Origin: UMGS1696 sp963642885 | Lineage (GTDB): Bacteria > Bacillota > Clostridia > Oscillospirales > CAG-272 | Direction of reading: 5' to 3' | Assembly (NCBI GenBank): GCA_963642885.1 | Contig: CAVIJI010000035.1 | Coordinates: 1 to 23,394, forward strand | Length of the DNA: 23,394 bases | In this document: positions 1 through 7,410 of the stretch, piece after piece | How the letters are laid out: every line of letters starts with the position of its first letter | How positions within the stretch are numbered: the stretch's first letter is position 1 | Notes under the pieces: generated by a model | What the model was told of the DNA's origin: nothing | The model's database searches: none | What the model saw: the letters and a program-made list of their open reading frames with translations, nothing else | Position numbers and translations under genes: made by a program

Positions 1-188
1 GAGACAAATGTTATTGTGTTTCCCGTGCTTTCATTTGTTACATCTACAGATGTAATGCAAGGATATTGTGTTTCGGCATCTATTATCGGAGGCAGGTCAT
101 TATCGATTTTATAAACACCGGGCGCGTCGCACGAAACAAGTGATATCAGTACAACAGAGACAGCTATGATATTTAAAATTCGTTTCAT
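1..188 (-). CDS. Putative lipoprotein, N-terminal part only
   Basis: Only the first 62 codons are in the window; the gene continues past base 1. The start ATG (complement of 186-188) is preceded by a GAAAGGAAT ribosome site. The protein begins with two basic residues and a hydrophobic stretch ending in the lipobox L-V-S-C, so it should be a lipid-anchored exported protein with Cys20 as the first mature residue. After that come short polar segments with no family I recognise. It is divergent from polA. Function unknown; confidence in a real lipoprotein gene is fairly high because signal peptide, ribosome site and a promoter candidate agree. Confidence 0.75.
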   Translation of the reverse strand, partial: MKRILNIIAVSVVLISLVSCDAPGVYKIDNDLPPIIDAETQYPCITSVDVTNESTGNTITFV

Positions 189-238
189 AATATTATTCCT
201 TTCGTTTCAATTGCCGATATAAGGAAAGCTATAACAGT

Positions 239-267
239 ATTATATTAAATTATCGCCGATAATGCAA
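239..267 (-). promoter_or_regulatory. Candidate promoter of the leftward lipoprotein gene
   Basis: On the minus strand a perfect TATAAT (complement of 239-244) lies 17 bp downstream of TTGCAT (complement of 262-267). The -10 is consensus and the -35 is weak. It lies about 50 bp upstream of the start codon. Confidence 0.5.
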
Positions 268-293
268 CAGATGAGTCTTTTCTTAAAAAATTG

Positions 294-322
294 TTTTCAA
301 TATTCGGAAAATATGATATAAT
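294..322 (+). promoter_or_regulatory. Candidate polA promoter
   Basis: TATAAT at 317-322 is preceded by an extended -10 TG at 314-315, and TTTTCA lies 17 bp upstream at 294-299. Transcription would begin near 329, giving a leader of about 110 nt. Confidence 0.6.
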
Positions 323-341
323 TAATTCGATATCGCACTCG

Positions 342-359
342 GCGGCAAATTAGTGCCGC
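342..359 (+). other. Small perfect hairpin in the polA leader
   Basis: GCGGCA (342-347) and TGCCGC (354-359) form a perfect 6-bp GC-rich stem with a 6-nt loop near the 5' end of the predicted polA transcript. It has no T tract, so it is not a terminator by itself; it may protect the 5' end. Confidence 0.4.
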
Positions 360-376
360 GGCTAACTTAAGAAAAC

Positions 377-410
377 GCCGATTTAATCAAATACGGTTAA
401 TTCGGCTTTT
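377..410 (+). terminator. Terminator-like hairpin in the polA leader
   Basis: GCCGATTTAA (377-386) pairs with TTAATTCGGC (397-406) with one T-T mismatch and is followed by TTTT. It lies between the predicted transcription start and the polA start, so it may act as an attenuator. The short T tract makes this uncertain. Confidence 0.4.
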
Positions 411-440
411 ACTTGAAAAAATAACGGATCGGCAGTGAGT

Positions 441-2951
441 ATGAAAAAATTTTTGATAATAGACGGAAACAGTATCATAAACCGTGCTTTTTACGGAATC
501 AGACCTTTAACAACCCAAAGCGGTATACCTACGAATGCTGTATACGGCTTTCTTACAATGCTGAAAAAGCATTTGGATGCACTGTCGCCGGATTATATAG
601 CGTGTGCATTCGATGTGCATGAACCGACGTTCAGACATAAGGCATATGCACAGTACAAGGGAACGAGAAAGGGAATGCCAGATGAACTGAAAGCTCAGAT
701 GCCGTACGCGAAACGCGCGGCTTCTGATTTGGGCTTTGAGGTTATAGAATGCCCGGGATTCGAAGCGGACGATATAATCGGTACAAGTGCCGGTATGGCA
801 GAGAAGAACGGTATATTCACATATATTCTTACAGGCGACCGTGACTCACTGCAGCTTATAACAAAAATGACAAGCGTCATTCTTACGAAAACAAAAGAGG
901 ATATAGAATTTACGGAAGAACGCTTTATCGACGAATACGGTATTACACCGAGTCAATTCGTCGACGTGAAAGCGTTGATGGGGGACAGCTCGGATAATAT
1001 ACCCGGCGTTGCGGGAATCGGAGAAAAAACCGCATTGAAACTCATACAGACAGCGGGCAGCTTGGATGCACTGTATTCATCGGAAAATTATTTCGGTCAA
1101 ACCGCATCGGTTTCGAAAAAGCTCGATGAGGGTAAGGACAGTGCGTATATGTCGCGGGAGCTTGCTTTGATTTCAAGAGAGGCACCGATATGCGATTCGG
1201 AAACGCTGTTTTGTAAACACGAAAAAAAAGCGGATGACTTTACCGCATTGTGTACCGAACTCGAATTTTCGGGAATGGCTAAAAGATTCGGTATGGATTG
1301 TGTCAATACCGAGAATGTACAATGCATACCGAACGAGCTGAAGGTCTCTTTTGTTAAGGAGCTTCCGAATTACGAGAATGCAGCCGTTCTTTATTACGAC
1401 GGAAATTTCGCTGCGGTGACGGATGACGGTGAGAATATATACATGATGAGCGGAGTCGGTGCCGATACTGCGGCAAAATTCGCATCATCCAACAGGATAG
1501 TTTGTCACGATTTAAAGACTTTACTGCGGACAATCAATAATGACGGGGAAAACATCGACTGTATATATGACACTATGCTTGCGTGTTATTTGCTTTCGCC
1601 CGGAAAGAGTAAATACGGGTTGGAAACCGTGGGTATCGAATACTACGGCAAAGAAGTTGTTTCTCCGGCTGAAAAAGCTGCTGCAATATACAAGATATGG
1701 AAGACAAGTGAACAAACTATAGAAGAAGAGGGCATGAGCTCTCTTATGACGGAAATAGAGATACCGCTGTCAAAGGTTCTTGCGAAAATGGAAAGTGTAG
1801 GCTTCAAAATCGACGGTGACGGTATCAGAGCATACGCTAAGGAACTTGCCGCTCAGGAAAATGTGCTTGCCGATTCTATATGGGCACAGGCGGGACACAG
1901 TTTCAATATAAATTCGACAAAGCAGCTCGGTGAAGTACTTTTCGATGAAATCGGTCTTCCGTCAGGTAAAAAAACAAAGACAGGATACTCCACCGACGCC
2001 GACACACTTGAAGCGTTAAGACCTTATCATACCATTATATCGGATATTCTAATGTACCGTCAAACCGCGAAACTGAGAGGAACATACGGAGACACACTTG
2101 CCGATCAGGCAGACGAAAACGGACGAATACATACTAAACTCAATCAGACGGGAACAGCAACGGGCAGACTCGCGTCAAGTGATCCGAACCTGCAGAATAT
2201 ACCGGTGCGCGGTGAGATGGGGCGTGAACTCAGAAAATATTTTGTAGCCGATGACGGGTATGTGCTTCTTGATGCCGATTATTCCCAGATTGAATTAAGA
2301 CTTCTTGCCGTGCTCTCTGATGACAAGGCGATGAAAGAAGCTTTTATAGGCGGTGAAGATATACACGCCGAGGTTGCGTCTCAGGTGTTCGGTGTTCCGA
2401 TTGATGACGTAACGCCCGAGCAGAGGCGGCGTGCGAAAGCGGTTAATTTCGGAATAGTATACGGAATAGGAGAATTTTCTCTCTCAAAGGATCTCGGAAT
2501 AAGCCGTAAAATGGCAAAAGAATATATAGAGAATTATCTGACAATGTATTCCGGGGTAGATAAATATTTGAAAACAACTGTCGAAGAAGCGGTAAAAAAC
2601 GGATATACGACAACGATGTTCGCACGCAGGAGAAATATTCCCGAGCTTGCGGCTAAGAATAAAAATTTAAAGTCATTCGGTGAAAGAGTGGCAATGAACA
2701 GCCCGATACAGGGAAGTGCGGCGGATATAATCAAGATAGCTATGATAAATGTCGATCGTGCGCTTAAGACCGCGGGACTGGATGCAAGACTGATTATGCA
2801 GGTACATGACGAGCTGATTATAGAAGCACGGAAAGATTGTGCCGCGGAAGCCGCCGAAATACTCATAAACGAAATGGAAAATGCCGTAAAGCTTACGGTA
2901 CCGTTGACAGTAGAGTGCGGTGAAGGCGCAAATTGGTATGACGCCAAATAA
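441..2951 (+). CDS. polA: DNA polymerase I
   Basis: Repair and Okazaki-fragment-processing DNA polymerase, 836 aa from ATG 441. An in-frame GTG lies 6 nt upstream, but homologues begin like this ATG (MKKFLIIDGNS). Residues about 1-290 are the 5' nuclease domain, with the acidic motifs GFEADDIIG and GDSSDNIPG. About 300-460 corresponds to the 3'-5' exonuclease fold, but the DxE metal-binding motif is absent, so proofreading is predicted lost, as in Bacillus Pol I. The polymerase part carries motif A DADYSQIELR (from D611), motif B RRRAKAVNFGIVYG (K666) and motif C VHDE (789-792). The residue corresponding to Taq F667 is Phe, as usual in Pol I. It is transcribed alone, with a downstream promoter serving the next gene. 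Confidence 0.97.
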   Translation: MKKFLIIDGNSIINRAFYGIRPLTTQSGIPTNAVYGFLTMLKKHLDALSPDYIACAFDVHEPTFRHKAYAQYKGTRKGMPDELKAQMPYAKRAASDLGFEVIECPGFEADDIIGTSAGMAEKNGIFTYILTGDRDSLQLITKMTSVILTKTKEDIEFTEERFIDEYGITPSQFVDVKALMGDSSDNIPGVAGIGEKTALKLIQTAGSLDALYSSENYFGQTASVSKKLDEGKDSAYMSRELALISREAPICDSETLFCKHEKKADDFTALCTELEFSGMAKRFGMDCVNTENVQCIPNELKVSFVKELPNYENAAVLYYDGNFAAVTDDGENIYMMSGVGADTAAKFASSNRIVCHDLKTLLRTINNDGENIDCIYDTMLACYLLSPGKSKYGLETVGIEYYGKEVVSPAEKAAAIYKIWKTSEQTIEEEGMSSLMTEIEIPLSKVLAKMESVGFKIDGDGIRAYAKELAAQENVLADSIWAQAGHSFNINSTKQLGEVLFDEIGLPSGKKTKTGYSTDADTLEALRPYHTIISDILMYRQTAKLRGTYGDTLADQADENGRIHTKLNQTGTATGRLASSDPNLQNIPVRGEMGRELRKYFVADDGYVLLDADYSQIELRLLAVLSDDKAMKEAFIGGEDIHAEVASQVFGVPIDDVTPEQRRRAKAVNFGIVYGIGEFSLSKDLGISRKMAKEYIENYLTMYSGVDKYLKTTVEEAVKNGYTTTMFARRRNIPELAAKNKNLKSFGERVAMNSPIQGSAADIIKIAMINVDRALKTAGLDARLIMQVHDELIIEARKDCAAEAAEILINEMENAVKLTVPLTVECGEGANWYDAK

Positions 2952-2998
2952 TCCACACGGAGCTTTATTGTCCGATGTATGTAATTTGCGGCTGTTTA

Positions 2999-3027
2999 TT
3001 GACATAACGCAAAAGCTATGATATCAT
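2999..3027 (+). promoter_or_regulatory. Promoter of the pfk-cysK unit
   Basis: TTGACA (2999-3004) and TATCAT (3022-3027) are separated by 17 bp, with an extended -10 TG at 3019-3020. The predicted start near 3034 gives a short leader to ATG 3061. Confidence 0.75.
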
Positions 3028-3060
3028 TAAAAAAATACAATTGATTAAAGGTGTTTTGGT

Positions 3061-4379
3061 ATGAGTGAAATATTACGCGGCGCGGCTGTTGTCGGTCAAT
3101 CCGGAGGACCTACAGCTGCGATAAATGCGACTCTTGCGGGAGTCATAAGGGGATTTTACGAAAAACGCGATGTCATAACGAAATTGTACGGAATGAAAAA
3201 TGGCATCGAAGGACTTCTTGCCGAGAAAATGTACGATCTCGGTTTGTTGTTTGCCGACNNNNNNNNNNNNNNNNNNNNNNNNNNNNNNNNNNNNNNNNNN
3301 NNNNTGCCGACGGTGATAATGAGCTCGATAAGGAGAAGCTGGCTCTTCTGTCGCAGACTCCTGCTGCGGCTTTAGGTTCATGCAGAAAAAAACTGCCTAA
3401 TCCTGACGATGACAGGGAATTCTATGTCAATCTTATCGCGATATTTAAAAAATACAATATCCGTTATTTCTTCTATATAGGCGGAAACGATTCGATGGAT
3501 ACCGTTGCGAAGCTCACTAAGTATCTGAAATGTTCCGACTATAAAATGTGTGTGATGGGCATACCGAAGACAATCGATAACGATTTATGCGCAACCGACC
3601 ACACCCCCGGTTACGGTTCGGCTGCGAAATATATAGCCGCTGTTATACAGGAGGTTATACGTGACTGTGCCGTTTACACAATGAAAGCAGTTACCATTAT
3701 CGAGATAATGGGAAGAGACGCGGGTTGGCTGACAGCCGCAGCGGCACTGCCGAGACTGATAAACGGTACGACGATCGATTATGTATATCTGCCGGAAGTA
3801 ACTTTTGAACTTGACAGATTTTATTCCGACATTGAGAAAGCCTTCGAAAAGCACCCCAATGTCGTTATTGCGGTATCGGAAGGAGTTAAGTTTGAGGACG
3901 GACACTATGTAGGCGAGGGTAAGCAGTCGGGCAGTGCCGACGTATTCGGACACAAATATTTATCCGGCACTGGAAAGGTTCTCGAAAGTATTGTGAAGGA
4001 ACATTTCGGCTGCAAGGTACGCTCTATTGAATTGAATCTGCCGCAAAGATGTGCGTCTCATATGGCATCTGCCGTAGATATTTCCGAATCACAGAAGGCG
4101 GGCGAAACAGCGGTAGTTAAAGCGGCAAACGGGGTAAGCGGATGTATGATAAGCTTTGTACGCTTGAACGGCGGTTATGAAATCGCATACGAAGCAAAGG
4201 ACATTGCCGAAATAGCCAATGCCGTGAGAAATGTTCCGCGAGAGTATATTACCGAAGACGGAAGCAATGTTACCGATGAATGTCTCGAATATATCAAGCC
4301 GCTCATATCGGGCGAGGTTGAAACGAGATACGAAAACGGACTGCCCGTTCATTATATTATCGAAGGCGATTTGATTTGA
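3061..4379 (+). CDS. Pyrophosphate-dependent 6-phosphofructokinase
   Basis: Phosphorylates fructose 6-phosphate to fructose 1,6-bisphosphate in glycolysis; the two donor-determining positions point to pyrophosphate rather than ATP. These are GGND (ATP enzymes have GGDG) and PKTIDND (ATP enzymes have PGTIDND); the latter contains the catalytic Asp. Other family motifs are the N-terminal GQSGGPTAAINA, EIMGRDAGWL and NLPQRCASHM. ATG 3061 follows AAAGGTG by 7 nt. A 46-N run at 3259-3304 puts the two halves in different frames. If the N run and one copy of the flanking TGCCGAC repeat are removed, one continuous 421-aa reading frame results, with normal family spacing around the join. I therefore treat it as one intact gene. 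It is followed by cysK with overlapping ribosome-site sequence, so the two are probably co-transcribed. Confidence 0.93.
3259..3304. other. Assembly gap (46 N) inside the phosphofructokinase gene
   Basis: The gap is bordered by the same heptamer, TGCCGAC, at 3252-3258 and 3305-3311. Collapsing the gap and one copy restores the reading frame and the expected protein, so no sequence may be missing here. Confidence 0.8.
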
Positions 4380-4392
4380 GGTGAAATCGAAA

Positions 4393-5325
4393 ATGGCTGA
4401 AAGAATTTTTAAATCGGCAGAGGAATTAATCGGACATACTCCGCTGCTTGAAATGACCCATATTGAAAAAAGTCTCGGATTGGGTGCGAAGGTTATAGCG
4501 AAACTGGAATATCTCAATCCTGCCGGATCGGCTAAGGACAGAGCCGCACGTGAAATGCTCGACGACGCGGAAGCGAGAGGGCTTGTCAACAAGGATACCA
4601 CCATAATAGAACCGACAAGCGGCAACACAGGCATCGGTCTTGCTTCGGTAGGTGCCGCAAGAGGATACAAAATCGTAATAGTGATGCCCGACAATATGTC
4701 TGTCGAAAGACAGAAAATTATGAAGGGTTACGGAGCCGAGGTTTTGCTTTCAGACGGTACAAAGGGTATGAAGGGAGCCATCGATTACGCGAACGAGCTT
4801 GCTGCGACAATACCCAACAGCTTTATTCCCGGACAGTTTGATAATCCCGCAAATGCTGCCGCCCACTTTAAGACCACAGGCCCGGAAATATGGGATGACA
4901 CCGACGGAAAGGTCGATATATTCGTATCGGCGGTAGGTACGGGAGGAACGATAACGGGTGTCGGACGGTACTTGAAATCGATGAATTCTCGTATTAAGGT
5001 GGTTGCCGTGGAGCCCGAGACGTCACCAGTTCTCTCCAAAGGCTACAGCGGTAAGCACGGAATACAGGGTATAGGCGCGGGATTTGTGCCGGAAGTTCTC
5101 GATACGAGCGTATACGATGATGTAATTACCGTTTCCGACTCGGATGCGGTATCGACCGCAAAAATGATAGGCATTAAAGAAGGAATACTCGTCGGCATTT
5201 CGTCCGGCGCGGCAATGCATGCCGCATTGAAGCTTGCCGAAAAAGATGAGAACAAAGGCAAAAATATAATAGTTCTTCTTCCGGATACGGGAGAGAGATA
5301 TCTTTCGACCGTTTTGTTCGACTGA
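4393..5325 (+). CDS. cysK: Cysteine synthase (O-acetylserine sulfhydrylase)
   Basis: PLP enzyme making L-cysteine from O-acetylserine and sulfide. The 310-aa protein has the PLP lysine in NPAGSAKDR (K48), the substrate loop PTSGNTGIGL, the phosphate-binding GTGGTITG and the C-terminal GISSGAAM. Length matches CysK. ATG 4393 is preferred over the in-frame GTG at 4381 because GAGGTGA (4378-4384), which overlaps the end of the preceding gene, is correctly spaced from 4393. It is the second gene of the pfk-cysK unit and is followed by a strong terminator. A related PLP beta-family enzyme, such as a cystathionine synthase-like paralogue, is a less likely reading. Confidence 0.93.
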   Translation: MAERIFKSAEELIGHTPLLEMTHIEKSLGLGAKVIAKLEYLNPAGSAKDRAAREMLDDAEARGLVNKDTTIIEPTSGNTGIGLASVGAARGYKIVIVMPDNMSVERQKIMKGYGAEVLLSDGTKGMKGAIDYANELAATIPNSFIPGQFDNPANAAAHFKTTGPEIWDDTDGKVDIFVSAVGTGGTITGVGRYLKSMNSRIKVVAVEPETSPVLSKGYSGKHGIQGIGAGFVPEVLDTSVYDDVITVSDSDAVSTAKMIGIKEGILVGISSGAAMHAALKLAEKDENKGKNIIVLLPDTGERYLSTVLFD

Positions 5326-5362
5326 AAAATGTTAAAAACATAAAACCGCGGTATTTCCGCAT

Positions 5363-5404
5363 AAATTCTCTCGTAGGATAATTTGCCTTGCGAGAGAATT
5401 TTTT
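5363..5404 (+). terminator. Rho-independent terminator after cysK
   Basis: AAATTCTCTCG (5363-5373) pairs perfectly with CGAGAGAATTT (5391-5401), with a 17-nt loop and a run of T at 5399-5404. It closes the pfk-cysK unit. Confidence 0.85.
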
Positions 5405-5461
5405 GTTCGTTTTCACTGCCGCAATGGTGAACGATAAAGTAAAAATTTAACACTAAAAATG

Positions 5462-5490
5462 TTGATAATACATTGTCGAAAGAGTATAAT
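5462..5490 (+). promoter_or_regulatory. Promoter of the ATP synthase operon
   Basis: TTGATA (5462-5467) and a perfect TATAAT (5485-5490) are 17 bp apart, just downstream of the cysK terminator. Transcription should start near 5497, which rules out any start codon upstream of that for the first operon gene. Confidence 0.8.
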
Positions 5491-5562
5491 TTATGCACAA
5501 TCCATTCTGACGGTTTTGAATGTTATGTATGGAGTGAATGGCGTTATATGGGGGTGAAAATT

Positions 5563-5862
5563 GTGAACGTCGGAGTTCTTATCGCAGCGGTGACAGCACT
5601 GCTCGGAGGTGTATGTATTTCGTATGTGAATTATACTGTTACAGACAAAATAATGAAAAGCAATCCCGATAAGATTTCATTCTCCGCAGTATACCGCCAG
5701 ATAATGAACATTATTTATCTTGTGGCTGTTTATTTTATATCGACAGTATTTGTTTCGTCGGTTGTCTATCCGCTTGTCGGAGCGGTAATCGGCTTGACGA
5801 TACCGATGTTTTATTTCACGTATAGGCTTGTGAAGAAAAACGATGATAAAAATAAACGGTAA
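5563..5862 (+). CDS. atpI: ATP synthase subunit I-like membrane protein
   Basis: Small membrane protein of 99 aa at the head of the atp operon, where AtpI (an accessory factor helping c-ring assembly or ion supply) normally lies. Three to four hydrophobic segments are visible: about residues 3-20, 43-60 and 62-90, followed by a basic tail. No catalytic motif is seen; the assignment rests mainly on position, size and topology. GTG 5563 has GGGGGTG 7 nt upstream. ATG 5548 is an alternative start with GGAGTG further upstream and would add five residues. The longer frame from 5473 runs through the promoter and is rejected. Confidence 0.7.
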   Translation: MNVGVLIAAVTALLGGVCISYVNYTVTDKIMKSNPDKISFSAVYRQIMNIIYLVAVYFISTVFVSSVVYPLVGAVIGLTIPMFYFTYRLVKKNDDKNKR

Positions 5863-5894
5863 TACAGGATCGGAAAGGAGAAAATTCACTTGAA

Positions 5895-6569
5895 ATGGGT
5901 GAAAAATCTGAAGTACTGATTAGAATTTTCGGGATTTTCGATATTACGGGTGAAGTTGTCGCGATGTTCGCACTGCTTCTGCTTACCGCGATTTTGTCGA
6001 TAATCGCCACGAAGAATATGAAAATACGTCCCGGTAAATTTCAGAATATTATGGAGACGGCAGTCGAGGCGCTGGACAATTTTATATCCGGTATAATCGG
6101 AAAAAAGCTCGGACGTAAATATTTTTACTTTCTCGGCTCACTGTTTATGTTTATCATAATGGCAAACTACTCGGGTTTGATTCCGGGAATGGGATTGACG
6201 AAATATATAAAGGCTCCCACGTCTTCGCTGTCCTGTACGCTCGGACTCGGTCTTGCATCGTTTGTATTTCTGCAAATAGCCGGTATCAGATCAAACGTAA
6301 AGCATTACTTTAAAAAGTTTGTCAGCCCGATGTTTTTCATGCTTCCTTTATTATTACTTGACGAAATAATAAAGCCCGCATCATTGGCATTGCGTCTGTT
6401 CGGTAATGTTTTCGGAGAAGAAACCGTAACCGAAGAATTATACGGAATTCTTCCTATAGGAGTTCCCGTTATAATGATGGTTCTTTCACTGCTGTTCTGT
6501 GCTATACAAGCTGTTGTATTCACAATGCTTGTTTCCATCTATCTGGAAGAACAGGTTGAGGCAGAGTAG
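5895..6569 (+). CDS. atpB: ATP synthase Fo subunit a
   Basis: Membrane ion-channel subunit that works against the c ring. The 224-aa protein has about five hydrophobic helices. The essential arginine of the channel is R167 in SLALRLFGN, and the following helix carries Q205 in AIQAVVF, as in the family. The N terminus is short, typical of Firmicutes. The ribosome site AAGGAG (5875-5880) is 14 nt from ATG 5895, longer than usual, but no better in-frame start exists. It is followed by a 142-nt spacer, the longest in the operon. Confidence 0.95.
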   Translation: MGEKSEVLIRIFGIFDITGEVVAMFALLLLTAILSIIATKNMKIRPGKFQNIMETAVEALDNFISGIIGKKLGRKYFYFLGSLFMFIIMANYSGLIPGMGLTKYIKAPTSSLSCTLGLGLASFVFLQIAGIRSNVKHYFKKFVSPMFFMLPLLLLDEIIKPASLALRLFGNVFGEETVTEELYGILPIGVPVIMMVLSLLFCAIQAVVFTMLVSIYLEEQVEAE

Positions 6570-6663
6570 TCTATTTAAGAACATGCCGATGAAACGGAAA
6601 TTTCACATCGAATAGTTCAAACTTTTGCTTTACTTTGTGAAAATACGTATTCAATCGGCCGCA

Positions 6664-6678
6664 TATTGATTATCAATA
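6664..6678 (+). promoter_or_regulatory. 15-bp palindrome upstream of atpE, possible operator
   Basis: TATTGAT-T-ATCAATA is a perfect inverted repeat in the atpB-atpE spacer, two bases before a TATAAT at 6681-6686. No acceptable -35 box was found at 15-19 bp from that TATAAT, so a promoter is not claimed. It may be a protein-binding site or a weak RNA hairpin. Confidence 0.3.
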
Positions 6679-6711
6679 CCTATAATCAGGGTAAAAAAGG
6701 AGTAAGAAAAA

Positions 6712-6942
6712 ATGGAACAATCAGGAATTATCGCAATCGCGGCGGCTATCGCAATCGCAGTAAGCACTATATTCCCCGCAATCAGCCAGGGAATGACATC
6801 TAAGTCCGCAATGGAGGCTATCGCACGTCAGCCCGATGCCGCCAACAATATTCGTTCTACGCTTATTATCGCATTGGCACTTATGGAAGCACTCACCATT
6901 TACGGCCTTCTTATCGCATTTATACTTTCTTCTAAGATCTGA
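6712..6942 (+). CDS. atpE: ATP synthase Fo subunit c
   Basis: Rotor-ring proteolipid, 76 aa, with two hydrophobic helices joined by the polar loop ARQPD (38-42). The ion-carrying glutamate is E59 in LMEALTIYG. Against the Ilyobacter c subunit the sodium ligand Q32 is kept as Q26 and Y70 as Y64, but S66 is Ala60, so the sodium signature is incomplete and proton coupling is likelier. Unusually, the GxGxGxG helix-packing positions in helix 1 are T19, F21, A23 and S25, with no glycine. The AAAAAAGGAG ribosome site is strong, as expected for the most abundant subunit. Identity is certain from the loop, the glutamate and the operon position. Confidence 0.95.
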   Translation: MEQSGIIAIAAAIAIAVSTIFPAISQGMTSKSAMEAIARQPDAANNIRSTLIIALALMEALTIYGLLIAFILSSKI

Positions 6943-6978
6943 CAACTGACAGGTAGATTATAAAGGCAGGGAAGAAAA

Positions 6979-7395
6979 TTGACGATACAGCTACCTATAC
7001 TTTTATGGACGCTGATATGTTTTTGTCTCTTTATGCTTATAGTAAACAAGCTGCTGTTTAAGCCGATGTTTAAGCTGATGGATGAGAGAAACAAAATTAT
7101 AGAAAACGCGGCTCATAAAAAAACGGAAATGGAAAACGCTCAACTCGAATATGAAAAGAAGTTGAGTGAGGCTGCCGAAAACGCCAAGAAAAACGAAAAC
7201 GAGCGTGCGGAAGCTATGTTGGCGGAGGCACGCACCGAAGCGGCGGAAAAAATCATGAAAGCCGAAGAAATCAGTAAGAACAGACTCGCTCTCGCAAAGA
7301 CGGATGTTGAATTCGGAAACGGTGAGCTTGACAGTAAGCTGAACGAGAATGTGGATAAGCTTGCGGAAACTTTTATTTCGCATCTGATTTCATAG
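6979..7395 (+). CDS. atpF: ATP synthase Fo subunit b
   Basis: Peripheral-stalk subunit of 138 aa: one N-terminal membrane helix (about residues 4-22) and a long charged helix rich in Glu, Lys and Ala (about 35-105), typical of b coiled coils. It starts with TTG 6979, preceded by GCAGGG; the next in-frame Met would remove much of the membrane helix, so TTG is well supported. It is about 20-30 residues shorter than a usual b subunit. The next gene encodes a second b-like anchor, so the stalk may be a b/b' heterodimer. Confidence 0.9.
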   Translation: MTIQLPILLWTLICFCLFMLIVNKLLFKPMFKLMDERNKIIENAAHKKTEMENAQLEYEKKLSEAAENAKKNENERAEAMLAEARTEAAEKIMKAEEISKNRLALAKTDVEFGNGELDSKLNENVDKLAETFISHLIS

Positions 7396-7410
7396 AACGG
7401 GAAACATATT

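Noticed and set aside
2534..2956. 140-codon minus-strand open frame over the end of polA
   Set aside because: Antisense to polymerase motif C region; hydrophobic translation results from the reverse complement, not from a real membrane protein.
4089..4694. 201-codon minus-strand open frame across pfk and cysK
   Set aside because: Antisense to two well-recognised enzymes and without its own signals.
5473..5562. Longer start for the AtpI-like protein
   Set aside because: It would begin inside the promoter, upstream of the predicted transcription start, and has no ribosome site.
6664..6678. FNR/CRP-type binding site TTGAT...ATCAA
   Set aside because: The half-sites are separated by 1 base rather than the 4 required for FNR, so that assignment is not supported.
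6658..6686. Second promoter in front of atpE
   Set aside because: TATAAT at 6681 has no credible -35 hexamer at 15-19 bp and no extended -10, so only the palindrome is reported.
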